From: Knoxdaviesia capensis
Lineage: Eukaryota; Ascomycota; Sordariomycetes; Microascales; Gondwanamycetaceae
DNA length: 64,000 nt
Reading direction: 5' to 3'
Assembly (NCBI GenBank): GCA_001510575.1
Contig: LNGK01000016.1
Location: 248,001 to 312,000 of the forward strand
Shown in pieces: positions 1 through 11,430 of the stretch (position 1 is its first letter; each line of letters begins with the position of its first letter). The notes beneath the pieces were generated by a model. The model worked only from the letters and a program-made list of their open reading frames with translations, searched no databases and was not told where the DNA came from. The position numbers and the translations under genes are program-made.

Positions 1-2298
1 CGTCGCCGACCGCGCCGATCAACCCGCCGTCAAAGTCCGCCGTCGCTGCGCCGGTGCTTAACAACGATGTCGAGCTCAGCCACGTCAAGGGCGAGAGCGG
101 CGTGGCCGAGGAGTCGGACATTATGCAGATCGCGCGGATAGGCGATATCGCGGCCATGGAGAGGCTGTTTGAGACCGGCTACTACGACGCCACATACACC
201 GACGAGGAGGGCATCACGCCGTTACACGTGAGTTGAGTTGGGGGTTCACCCAGGGTATCCCGGCGTGCACAACAAAGCTAACAATCTCCAGTGGGCCTCC
301 ATCAACAACCAATACGCCATGTGCAAGTTCCTCATCGAGCACGGCGCCGAGATCAACAAGAAGGGCGGCGAGTCGGTATCGACGCCGCTGCAGTGGGCCG
401 CCCAGCGCTGCCACTACTACACCGTGTACCTCCTGCTCCAGCACGGCGCCGACCCGCTGATCACCGACGCCCAGGGCTATAACACGCTGCACATCTCGAC
501 CTTCAACGGCAACGTGCTGCTGATCGTGCTGCTGCTGCACCAGGGCATCCCCGTCGACGTGCTCGACGGCTACGGCCACACCTCGCTGATGTGGGCCGCC
601 TACAAGGGCTTCCCGCGCTGCGTCGACATCTTCCTGCGCTGGGGCGCCAGCGTGCACGCCGTCGACGAGCAGGGCTTCACCGCGCTGCACTGGGCCCTGG
701 TCAAGGGCTCGACGCCGTGCGTGGTCAAGATGATCGAGTACGGCGCCGACCGCTTCGCCAAGACCCAGACCGGCAAGACGCCCGCCACCACCGCCCAGGA
801 GCTCAACACCATCACCGCCTGGCACCGCGCGCTGCGTGAGTGCGGCTACGACGAGGACGCCCGCCCCATCGTGCCGGCCTGGCCGGGCTCGAGCTACATC
901 TTGAAGGACCGCCGGCTGTTCGTCACGCGGTTTTTGTTCGTCTGGCCGTTTGCGCTGCTGTGGGTGGCGCTGCACATTCTGGCGTACATGCCGATCTTTG
1001 CGGCGATCCCGCTGGCCGCCGCCGTCAGCTACGGCATGATGATGGTTGCGCAGAAGGCGCTCGAGTACGCCCCCTCCGACATGCGCAGCTTCCACAAGAC
1101 GCCGTGGCTGGCGGGCATCTTCGCGGCCACGCTGTTCTGGACCGGCGTCAACTGGGTGTTTGTCATTCTGCGCAACGCCTTCTTCAACCCGGCCACTGGC
1201 GCGCACCTGTGGCTGAACCTGTTCTTCGGCATCTGCTACTCGATGGTCGTGTACTTTTACGTCGCCGCCATGACGTACGACCCGGGCTTCGTGCCCAAGC
1301 CGAACGGCATCGCCGAGCAGAAGGCCGCCATCGACGAGCTGCTGAAGCTGTGGAAGTTTGACGAGTCGAGCTTCTGCGTCACCTGCATGATCCGCACCCC
1401 GCTGCGCAGCAAGCACTGCAAGCGCTGCGGCCGCTGCGTGGCCAAACACGACCACCACTGCCCGTGGGTTAACAACTGCGTCGGCAACAACAACCACCGC
1501 CACTTTCTGTTGTACATTGTGTTTCTAACCGCTGGCATCCTGCTCTACGACTTTCTGCTCTACTTCTGTAAGTTTCGTCGCCCGTATACCGGCCCCTGAC
1601 AGTTTGCTAACCGTTCAGACTTCACCGACATCTCCCCGAATGCCAGCACCGAGTGCAACGTTCTCGCCGACAGCCTGTGCCAAATAGTCAACAGCGATCC
1701 GTACACCGTCTGGTTGGGCTTCTGGATCACGCTGCAGCTGGTGTGGGTGACCATGCTGGTGTTTGTCCAGTCGGTGCAGCTGTCGCGCGCCATGACCACC
1801 TTTGAGAACATGTACGGCATCCAGGACGTCTCCGCGACGTCGACGTTCACGTCGACCGGCGTTCCGCTCGACCCGACGGTGCCCGCCACGGGCGAAGACG
1901 CCGGCGGCGACGACCACGCCGGCCACAACCACGGGCCCGGCGGCCACCGCCACGGCGCGGCAGGCCGCGGCGGCTGGCTGAAGACGGTGATGATGCTGCT
2001 GGGCGTGACGCCGTTCATCGAGACCGTCAGCGGGCGGTCGGCAGCCACCGCCGGCGGCGGGCGCAACAAGCGGCGCAAGCGCAACCCGTATAACAAGGGG
2101 TGTGTGACCAACTGCCGCGACTTCTGGTGCGACCCGGCGCCGGTGTTTGGCGCGCGGCCGACCGGCAGCGCGATGCTGGGCGGCGCGCCGGTCGACTACA
2201 CGCGCATGTACGAGCCGCCGAGCCTGATGGAGATTACGCGCGGGCGGCGGCGCGGGGGTGCCGGCGGGTACGAGGCTGTGGCCACGGATGAGGTGTGA
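1..2298 (+). CDS. AKR1: Akr1-type ankyrin-repeat DHHC palmitoyltransferase (5' partial)
   Basis: Protein S-acyltransferase that attaches palmitate to cysteines of membrane-associated proteins, normally in the Golgi/endosomal system. The window starts inside the gene, so the start codon is missing. Exons run 1-227, 292-1567 and 1619-2298; both introns (228-291, 1568-1618) are GT-AG and preserve frame. The N-terminal half has several ankyrin repeats (TPLHWA, TPLQWAAQ, GYNTLHIS, TSLMWAA and FTALHWALVKG blocks). It is followed by about four membrane segments, a cysteine-rich zinc domain with CVTC and CKRCGRC, and the catalytic DHHC (coding near 1450-1460) followed by PWVNNCVGN. Two more membrane segments follow. 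The cytosolic tail contains an unusual Gly/His-rich patch (coding about 1910-1965, HAGHNHGPGGHRHG). The ankyrin plus DHHC architecture is specific to the Akr1/HIP14 class, so the assignment is firm. Confidence 0.93.
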
Positions 2299-2872
2299 GC
2301 GTGAGCTCTACAGGTGCGAGTGAGGGGGGGTCTACGCTTCTTGGGGTCGGGGACATGGCCTGTTTTTTTTTCTTTTCTTTTTTGGTTGGTGAAGGGAGAG
2401 GCCGGTGTCTCCTCCATGTAATCCTGTGACGACTGCTTTTCTATCTCTTGCGTCGCTTATGCGTTCAGGTCGGGCAGTCTCCGGCTCGTTTTGGTAATTC
2501 TGGTCATTGTCTACGATCATCTTTTCTTCAGCACGTTCACTGCCCTGTGAGGTTGTATAAATCAGCATATTGTTGTTGACGGTGCGTTTGACGGGCGAGG
2601 GGTGCACATGCTTTCTTCTTTTTGGGGGGTTGGATTTACGATATTTGCTGTGTACGCGTGCGTGTGAGGTCGGGGCTGTCCCTTGGTCTTCCAGGGCATG
2701 TTGGGCGAAGAAAACCACTTATAGAGCCAAGCACGTTACAAATGGATATATCATCATGGCGTGGGCTGTGAATGTGAGTGTTATTGCGGGGTTCACGGGA
2801 GATCAGCACCGGACTCGGCCAGGCCGAGTCTAATAGAATCAGTGAATCACACCTATGATAATGGCAGTTTCG

Positions 2873-4722
2873 CGCTCCTGCCATTGACAGCGGCGTGATC
2901 AGTGGCATAAGCCAGCATGGTTCACTGATGCGTCGAGGAAGGCAAGGCGTGGAACACAATCAAAGAAGGCATGATCCATATTGAGGAAGGCATGAATGGG
3001 CCCACTCTCGAGATATAAAAGGACCCTTCCCCTCTCTGCCCTCCATCTCCCAAGCTTTCCCTTCTGCTCAATTCATCGGGGTGCACTTAGGGTTGAGAGC
3101 GCCGGGCGGGTTGGGGATTCCACTTCGGGGGACTGCACAAACGCAGGCGCCTTGTCTGAGGGCGTCTGGTGCGTACGGAGGTCGGATATGACGGGCGCGA
3201 AGAAGACGAAAGACAGGGTGCCTGCAATGAAGGGCGTTGGGGTTGAAGGCCGAAGAGTAGAAGACGTCAAACAGGTCCGACGAAGACAGAGACTTGCAGA
3301 ACAGACTGGGAGAGTGACTGGGAGAGACAGACAGACCAGACAGAAATTTGAGAGAAGTAGTTTGCGGGACGGATGGAGTTTTATGTGACATCCGAGATTC
3401 AAATAGGAGGGCCTGTGGTATATATATCTGTCCCTAGCCACTTCCTGGATGCGCAAACGCCATGATGGCAGGAGCGTCCGACGCATGATGAACATCACAT
3501 GCCCACGTGCGATAGGTTTGAGAAGGAGCGGTCATGTCGCGAGTCGGCAGGAGACATCACGAGCGACAACCTTGATGGGTCGATGCCGTAAGACGCAGCT
3601 GCCACTTCAAAACTGAACTGGTCTCGAACCGGCAGCTGTGTCGATGAGGAGGAAGGAAGTCACCATCTTCAGCAAAAGTATTCCGGCCACTTATATTGTG
3701 CACACTAGCCTTTGTAAGTCAACGATATATTGGTGGTTAAGGCAGGACCGTTGACAAATTGTCGCAATTGGAGCAGAAGCGAACCAGCGCAGGAGCGGGC
3801 CCGTCACCGATTGTCAGTTTTAATGGCAGGAGTCAACCATCACAGTCCCTTTGCAGCAGGAGCCATTGATTGTCGCGCCATCACATGAGAAAGCAGGTAC
3901 CCGCCTTTCCTGTTTTACGGCACTCTGTACCGGGGGGAATACGGTCGTGTTCTTCCGACCGAATACTTCTCAAGTCATCCCTCTCACCCGCTCCCAGGTG
4001 GAGGAATCCCCAACAGTGAAATGCGATTCATGCAAGTGGTCAACTGCCGGGGTCGTCCAGACTGTACGCTGTCAGTTTCTGTGGAGGGGCTATATGGCAA
4101 GAGAGAGTCCAGCCAGCATGAGCCGCAAACGCGTGGTGAGGCAGGAGCGCCCGGGTGAATGCGTTCGTTGCGAGGAAAGAGTGCCGCATTATCGTCGACG
4201 ACCAGGAAGGAGCGAGAAAATCATCACCATCACATGGCCGACCGACCGCACCATCGTGCCATTGCCAATCTCGCACGGCAGGAGCAAATGGCTGCCGTCA
4301 TCGCGGCCTTAATTCTGTCTTGTCGGCAAGAGCGAGTCTTCATCACGGTCTGTCAAACCCAGCGGCGATTCCTCGCATAGGGCTAAAGGGAGAGGTAACG
4401 CTAAGTCGCTCCCGTAACTCTCGACAACCCTAAATATCGGTTTATCCACACGAGCTCCGACCTTGCGACTGGCGGGTCCAACCACACAGCACCATCAGTA
4501 CCACGAATGAGATACTGGAATGCGTGCTTTATGATCGTCAACCAACATCGGATCGTTATGCACTACATGTTGTGATATAATATCAAATCAGTTAGTAAAT
4601 ATATCCGTCCCAACCAGCCCAATCATGGCTGACTTGGCCTCCAGCCGCTATCGTCAGCGCAGTCAGCCGTATGCATCAACGGTCGCTCCTACCCTCTCCT
4701 GGCGCAGTCGCTCGCTCCTGCC
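2873..4722. repeat. Dispersed GGCAGGAGCG motif family
   Basis: Close copies of GGCAGGAGCG occur on both strands between AKR1 and SET9: 2873-2882 (reverse), 3467-3476, about 3546 (GGCAGGAGA), about 3788 (GCAGGAGCG), about 3826 (GGCAGGAGT), about 3855 (GCAGGAGCC), about 4141 (GGCAGGAGCG), about 4205 (AAGGAGCGAG), about 4278 (GGCAGGAGC), about 4325 (GGCAAGAGCGAG) and 4713-4722 (reverse). Several are followed within 10-30 nt by ATCAC or CATCACAT. The unit is too short and irregular for a tandem satellite. It could be a regulatory site or the remnant of an expanded element. Confidence 0.45.
3014..3062 (+). promoter_or_regulatory. TATA box followed by CT-rich tract (orphan promoter-like)
   Basis: TATAAAA at 3014-3020 is followed directly by about 40 nt of C/T-rich sequence, the layout of a fungal core promoter and start region. 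No convincing protein follows; the 130-aa frame at 2996-3388 has no recognisable family. A second TATA-like tract (about 3418-3427) faces it on the minus strand, followed by a pyrimidine-rich leader. A non-coding transcript is possible but unproven. Confidence 0.3.
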
Positions 4723-5449
4723 AACAAATCCAAAAATGATCAACGGCAAGGCTGGCTAGCTTAATTGGCCTCATTTCCTAACCTTATGTGATTTTCTGAC
4801 CTTTCAAGTTTGATATTTCTCCCCTTTCTCTTCCTTCATCCCACTTTTCTCCCATCTCCATTCACCTTCATTCATATTCCTCATTTAACTCCTCACTACC
4901 ACCAATTGCATTCCCTCTCTTTTCCTCTCCTCTTTGCATTGGTGGTATCTCTCTTTCCATTCCTCTTCCTCTCCTCGTCCTCATCCCCTCCGTATTCAGC
5001 TGCGAAAGACTTAAATCCCCTGTCCCTGATAACCCCTGTTCCACCTGGGCCGCCTCCACATTTCTGATAACTCTGATACCCCTTGCAAGTCTGGAAGGCC
5101 CGTCCGTTGACTGGTCAACTCATAACTCCGTGCCAGCCCGTCGCTCTTTCTCGTCATTCCCTCCCTCTTTCGTTTTCCTGATTGCCTCATACTCCGACAA
5201 CAACTTCTCACAACTTGGAGCCCTTCTTCATCTCAACTTCAAGCCAACTTTCAAGCCAGCGTGGACTACCGGTTTTTTGTTTGTTAATTTATCCAGGTCG
5301 TTGGCGGTTCATTCAGTCTTCCTGGTTCTCATGCGATCGCCCCCCATCTCTTGATTTATCCGCACAGCCCATTACCGCCGGCCACAAATTCCGCTGTGCG
5401 CCTATCTCACCTCTCGCAAACGATTCTCTGAAGCTCTTTCTCAGGCTCA

Positions 5450-7418
5450 ATGGCGGTCCGCTCCGCCCCGGGCAAAAAGCCAGCCCTGACGCTGGCGCAA
5501 ATCTCCTCCTACGACGACATTCTCACAGACTGCTTCATCGACCATGTACGTTTCCCACTTCTCACCTCTGATAAGCTGCTGACTCTTTTAGGTCTACTTC
5601 TGGACAACTGTCCCCAAGAATCGCCCGTCCTATCACGCGAGCCGGTCTCTCCACGAGGAGGAAGTGTGCAAAATCATCCAGGCCGAAATCGTCGTCAAGA
5701 ATGACTTCCAGGCTGCCGAAGACAAACTGCTAGCCACCAACGGCCTTCGCCGCTTCGTATCCTCGCTCAAGTCTGAAAAGGAGCGGGACGACTTCCGACA
5801 GCACCTACGCCGCTACCTGCGCCTGTATCTCCCCGACTGCCCGTTCGAGGTGAACACCACGAACCGGTACACCATTGTCACGCAGGAGGCCAGCGTCACC
5901 GCCCGACGCCACATCCGCCGCAACGAAACCGTCAAGTACCTCAGCGGCATCCAGGTCGTCATGTCAGCCGAGGAGGAGCGGGAAATCTCCAACCGCAAAA
6001 AGGACTTCAGCATCGTTGTGAGTGCCCGGAGCAAGTGCGCGAGCCTGTTTATGGGACCGGCCCGTTTCGCGAACCACGACTGCCAGGCCAACGCCAAGCT
6101 GAAGACCACCGGCCAGGCCGGAATCGAGATCGTGGCCACCCGGGACATCAGCGTCGGCGAAGAGATCACCGTCACCTACAGCGAAAGCTACTTTGGCGAG
6201 AACAACTGCGAGTGTCTGTGCAAAACCTGCGAGGACCGCCTCGAGAATGGCTGGGCCATGCGAGACAGCAACGGCCAGCCGATCGCCGTCAAGCGCAGCA
6301 TCGAACACGATCCTACCCTGCTGGGCTATTCGCTCCGACGCCGGGCCAGAGACAGCAGCAGCGCCCCCCTCTCCCGAGCGTCTTCTGTGTCTGGCGATAT
6401 CCGGCCGCGCATCCGCAAGGCCTCGCGCCGAAGTCTGCGCTCAGATGTGCCCACCGATTCGATCCCCGTGGTAACTGGCACCAACGGCAGCCCGCTCAAG
6501 CGATCGAGTGAGGAAGCCCTCGCAACGCCTCCCATCACCCCGGCGAAGCGATCCAAGCTCTCGCACAGCGACGTGTCCCCCCTTGACGGCTCGCCAACCC
6601 CCCGGGGCTTGAACGGCGCTGTCCGCGCCTCGCCGTGTTCTGAGCGATCAGTATTCCTGCCTCCTACGCCGAGTACCGGAATCGTCGCCTCGGACGACGG
6701 CAACACCGACAGCCTTGACGTCACAGCCAACGACGCTCCCCAGACGCCGCCGGACGATGGCAACGAAACCGAGGCCGAAATCGTGGTCAGCATTGATTCC
6801 CCGGAAGCCTACGCAGCCAGCCAGGAAATCGATGGCAGCCAAGGCCGCGGCGGCCCGCGCAAGCGCCGGAATGGCCACAGACGTGACGAACGGGCTTCGC
6901 CGCCCCCGGCCGCCCGTGTCCCCGGTGACTACACCTTGACCCCTCTCCTTCTGTCAGAACCGGAAATGGCCTGGATTCACTGCACTATCTGCTCGACGGC
7001 GTTTGTCCAGCAGAATGCCTACTATACGCGCAGCGCCTGCCCCCGTTGCGAGCGCCACTCCAAGATCTATGGCTACATGTGGCCCAAGACCGAAAAGGAG
7101 GGCCCCCACGACAAGGAGGAGCGCATCCTCGACCATCGCACCGTCCACCGGTTCCTCGGAACCGCCGACGAGGCGCGGGCCCGGGGGCACAAATTGCAGC
7201 TGGCGACGGTCGAGCGCGCCGGGACATATGAGGTCGATGCCGATTCCGCGCCGCTGGCCCGCTCTCGCCAGCCTCGAGGCCGTGGCGCTTCGGTGTCCCG
7301 CGCCAAGGAGAACAGCAGCCAAGCCAGATCTGCGAGAACCTCGGAAGGCAGCGTAGACGATACAATCCGACGTAGCAGTCGTGCGCGGCGCACCAGCTGC
7401 CGGGTGTTTGATGCATAG
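5450..7418 (+). CDS. SET9: Histone H4-K20 methyltransferase, Set9/Suv4-20 family
   Basis: Nuclear lysine methyltransferase expected to methylate histone H4 lysine 20. Exon 1 is 5450-5545 (32 codons) and exon 2 is 5592-7418; the 46-nt intron is GT-AG and phase 0, giving 640 aa. The N-terminal Suv4-20 segment precedes a SET domain (about residues 130-245) with the cofactor motif NHDC (193-196), the YSESYF stretch and a post-SET Cys cluster (CECLCKTC). A long disordered Ser/Pro/Arg-rich middle follows. The C-terminal module near residue 490 (WIHCTIC ... CPRCERH) is the zinc-like region I associate with fungal Set9. The start at 5450 begins the first exon and gives the conserved opening LTLAQISSYDDILTDC. 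It stands alone, with a long CT-rich leader. Confidence 0.93.
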
Positions 7419-8139
7419 GCGACTAGCTGGCGCAGCGGTCTCAGGCAGTGGGATGGCAATATGAACCTAGTCGTCAAGCGTCCAGCCATGGACCCGCACG
7501 CTTTGCAGGTCATATCTCCGGTTCCCTTATCATCGTGGTGTCGTCCCAAGGACGGCCTATTTTCGCATATTTTTCTGAGCCGCGACAAATCGTCGTGTCC
7601 TCTACTGTACTACTATAATCCGGGTGTTTTCGGGCGTTTTGGTGGGAAGTCTTTTGTCCCGTATTCTGCGTTTCAACGGGCGGTCGGGGAGCGTTTGAGT
7701 TCAAGTTTAGCTGGAGGATTAATACGGATACGGATGTCCTGAAATGTTTTCGTTGCTATTTTTGTGTCCATACTGATGGCATGTTGCAGGCGCGAAGGTT
7801 GGAATTGCTCAGGGTGTCTGAATGTCCGGAGTTGGGGTCCGAAAGGGGAGTCCGGCCGGACATGCCCTTTGCTATGGTGTCGATGTGTGAGCTATTTCCC
7901 TGGACACACTCTGGTGTTGGGGTATTCCATGTGTATTACGGTGATTTGCAGAATAGATTCCGTTGAACTGTGTGCAACCTTCACGTTCCTCCACATATAT
8001 CTAGCAGGCCACGGCACTCCGAACAGCAGGATGATGCTAATATAGCTAAGCAGAGATACCGGTGCCAAGAGCATTTATTATCGCCGTGATACGGGTGGAG
8101 GCAGCAGAAGTTGGAAGATGTTAACGCTTATCTGGTGTC

Positions 8140-8154
8140 TTAGGGTTAGGGTTT
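8140..8154 (+). promoter_or_regulatory. Double telobox TTAGGGTTAGGGTTT
   Basis: Two and a half copies of the fungal telomere unit TTAGGG lie internally in the chromosome, about 720 bp downstream of SET9. In fungi and plants short internal telomere repeats bind Tbf1/Tay1-like Myb proteins. An old telomere insertion at a break is an alternative. No flanking subtelomeric gene supports a chromosome end here. Confidence 0.5.
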
Positions 8155-9222
8155 GTTAAAGAGGTGTCTAACACCGGGGGCCGGGCAACGTATCGTTAGT
8201 ATCGCACTGGCCGAAAATGTCGGGATATAGCACTGGACATGTACTCGTACTTGTATAATCCTGCAGCAGGAATGATCTGGGAGGCTGAGCTCTTACAGTC
8301 GGCCTGCGATTTTGGGAGAAGTTCAGCGAAACAACGTCACGCAAGAATCGGTCGTCTAGCGAACGAGCTCACCACGGAGGACGTGGTTGACGATCGCGTG
8401 CTAGATGATGGTGCACCGGCGTTCAGCGCATGGAGGTCGTTCACGCCCGGAAGATATATTACGAGGAAGCGACATGTGTGCGGGTGCATTTGCGTGAGTA
8501 TGTGCGCGAAACGAGACACAAAACTGGTGTGGATGTGCCTTTTTCCAAGGTTTGGAAGGGCGGGTGAATGTTTGGGAACAGCCAGCCCTTCTTTCAACAG
8601 AGCACGAGGGCACGCTCTGGTGCGGTGCCGGACCCACCCTGGCGAGCGAGGCAGACAGGCTGAGCAGTGGACAGTTACAGTAGAGACACTGGACAAGTCC
8701 GTACCCTGGACACCGGGGGGAGACAGAGAGGGATATGGAAAAGGGGGGGTATATCAGACTCGCGATATAGCCGGTCTCCGCGTCCTCGACAGACGCGGCT
8801 GATAACGTGTCCCTCCAGAAGAAAAAAAAGAAAACCGGAAATGGGGTGAAGGGAAGAGGGTCTTTTTATCGTGCTCACAGCTTGCACCGGGCTCCGAGCT
8901 TCGGCGAGCTGGGGCTATTTGCGTCGTCCCTCTGGTCTTCTGCTCTTTGACGTCCATGAGGCTAAAATACTTGTTTTTCGGCGCTTTTTTACGACGTGCT
9001 TCCGATATGTGGCAGTATACATCGATACGGTGATCTAGGACTTTCAACATAGAAAAAAAAAGGAAAAAAAAAGGGTGCTCTTCCGCGAAGACCTCGGCAT
9101 CGGGGGCGTCCTGCACTCCCTCCCCCGACTAGAGACACGGCCGAGCAAAGGGGGGGGATAAGGTGAGAAGTATTGCAGCAAAGTTCATGATACGTATAGC
9201 AGAGCTTCCGCGTTTGCTCGGA

Positions 9223-10892
9223 GTGTGTGTGTGTGTGTGTGTGGACACATTGCGGTCATACGCGCAAAACTGCCGTGGATGTCTCAGACCGACCAGGCGT
9301 TTTGCATCTTGTCTCTCTCTCCCCCCTAGCTCTCTGCCAGTGCTATTGCAGTCTGTCGGTGGCCTGTGGAGTGCTCGCCCTGGCTGCCTGGACAAAGGGC
9401 CAAACCCGACAAGCGACAATGGACAGACGAGAGACAGCCGGGAGGAACAGGGTTTTTGCTCCCCGCTTAAAACGAGGATCCCCACACCCCACCATCACCG
9501 GCCGTTTGCAAAGTGGACGGAAGTGCTGGGGCAAAGGGCCATGTTGGCCGGGACATGTATTCACGCGCGCCGTGGCATGCTGGGAGCACTTGCATGCAGC
9601 AAGCGACACGCAACCCAGGAGATACAGGCCTCCTGTGTTCCTTTTTTCTGGACGGACATGCCATCCCGCACCTCACAAACGTGCAGATAACAAAAAGAAG
9701 AAGATAAAGGCACGCCTCCAGGCAGAGAAAATCCCACAGCAGGGTGATTGGCCAAACCGCCGCACCTTAGAGACCAAAGAAAGGGGGGTAAACATCCTGC
9801 ATATGCACATTACCGCCCCAACCCGGAACACCACCCTGTCAGTATGTACTTGTGGATGTAAGTTACATATGAAAGGAACATGGAGAGCAAGTATGTGGGC
9901 GCAGGCAGTGATACACAGCAGCAGCAGCAGCAGGAGTGCAGCCGAGACACACGCTTCGGTGCTAGTCTGTATGCACGAAGGAGTCATTTTTGTCCCTTCT
10001 TTCTTTGTTCGTGCGTGCGTGCGTGGCTTTCTTGGCTGGTACGGGACGACTTTGCCCTCCCACTCACGCACCAACTCAGCTCACTGGCCGGAGCTTACAC
10101 GCACTCGACACACACACGCTCTCTCGCTTTCGCGCTGTGCTGGCGACGAAGGACGACGACGACGAGAGATATCAGGCACCCGGGAAACACCAGAACATGC
10201 AAGAAATGCCTATTCCCCTCTTTTTGCGCACTCACTCCCGTGGCATGCTCTTCAAACTATCCGCGCACACCCGGGAGTTCCTCACCTCTCAGCTCTCATC
10301 TCTCTCTCTCTCTCTCTCTCTCTATGTGTGTGGTGTCCTCATGACTACAACTCCACTCCCCGCCGAAGCTTCACCGGCCGTGACTCTTCCTCCCGCCCCC
10401 CTCCCCCCAACACCCAGCCCAAGGACACATATATCCCCGCCGCACACAGCAGGACACATCCCCAGCCGCCCAGATCCGGGGAAAGTGATATCAACAGACA
10501 AGCAGGCAACCGCACATAATCTCACCTCAGACCCACACACGCCGTAGCCCGCCCATCCGTGCTATCGCTCCACGGGCGAGGACGCGAAGACCACCGTCTC
10601 TTGCCCCAACCAGCCCACACAGCTCGCGACGGGGCCAACACAGCTTGCAACTCAGGGTGGGTTGCACTGACCGGCGGTGTGTGTAGGCCTCATCCGGCGG
10701 AGTGCGGCGGCGTGTAAGGTGGTAGGAGGAGGGAAGCCCGCAGCCGTGCGAAGCAATATTGCTTGCCCGGTCGATCAGAGACACCGGGTCAGCTGGACCA
10801 TGCCCACCCACCAAGCCGATATTGCTCTACTACCATGGTCGTCGCGATACGAGGAACTCGAAACCTCAGAGACACAGAGAGAGAGAGAGAGA
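9223..10892. repeat. Microsatellites (TG)n, (CAG)n, (CT)n, (GA)n
   Basis: Runs seen directly: alternating TG at 9223-9243, CAG triplets at about 9918-9932, CT at 10300-10323 and AG at 10876-10892. They cluster in the gene-poor interval and coincide with spurious open frames. Confidence 0.85.
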
Positions 10893-11430
10893 TGTAGTCC
10901 GGAAGCAAAACTTTCGAGTGCTGTATATTGTTCGTCCGTTCCACGAAGCGAAGAAAAAATGAAGAAGAAAGAAGCTACTATATAAAAAGATCTCTGTGCT
11001 TGGAGAAGAATCCTTGAGGAAAGTGTGTGTCTGGTATATAAAAACAAGAATAGACAAAACAAATGAGCAAAAAAGATATCAAAACATGAGGTTTCCTTCC
11101 CTGAGTTTCCGTGCCAATGAAACTGGTGCATATAGCCGCATTACCATAAAACATGTACCCAAGAAAAAGTCCGACCCGCCACCATATAATACCCTGAATG
11201 CGCTGAGTATCTACCGGTTGCCCGCTTCTATAGTAACAAAAATGTACAGCTGAAAAGAAAAGAAACACAAAAGACAAAACAAGAAACAGGGAAGCTATAT
11301 CCTAAGAGGCACCCGGCCTAGTCTAAGTAACACCTGAACGAGGAAGGAAAAGAAAAAAGACAAAGGAAAAGGAAAAGGAAAAAGTGGAAGTTGGTGTGAG
11401 AGAGAGCTATATGAAGGAGAGAGAGAGCGC

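Larger units (their letters stand above)
2299..5449. other. Long intergenic region upstream of SET9
   Basis: No convincing gene in about 3.1 kb. Open frames here lack recognisable domains and have no consistent codon bias. The left end carries the AKR1 3' region with a T-rich tract (2360-2385). The middle holds a dispersed GGCAGGAGCG-type motif, two facing TATA-like boxes (about 3014 on + and 3420 on -) and a telobox AACCCTAA at 4426-4433. From about 4800 to 5440 the plus strand is strongly pyrimidine-rich (CTTCC/CCTCATT runs), as in 5' leaders of well-expressed fungal genes, and it runs straight into SET9. Confidence 0.6.
7419..11430. other. 4-kb low-complexity intergenic region
   Basis: No gene can be supported. 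Long open frames in 9.2-10.5 kb (one of 430 codons opening on GTG) reflect C/A/T-rich low-complexity DNA with few stops; three overlapping frames are open at once and none shows a domain. Visible elements are a double telobox at 8140-8154, a (TG)n run at 9223-9243, CAG repeats near 9918-9932, (CT)n at 10300-10323, (GA)n at 10876-10892 and A-rich DNA at 11260-11400 next to the 3' end of the next gene. Confidence 0.6.

Noticed and set aside
214..1503. 429-codon antisense frame within AKR1
   Set aside because: Shadow of the GC-rich AKR1 coding strand; ankyrin and DHHC domains are on the plus strand.
8140..8154. Chromosome end or recent telomere capture
   Set aside because: Only two and a half TTAGGG units; ordinary genes lie on both sides, so an internal telobox is simpler.
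9227..10519. 430-codon plus-strand open frame
   Set aside because: Starts on GTG inside a TG repeat, crosses CAG and CT microsatellites, overlaps other open frames, and has no domain. Low stop density comes from base composition.
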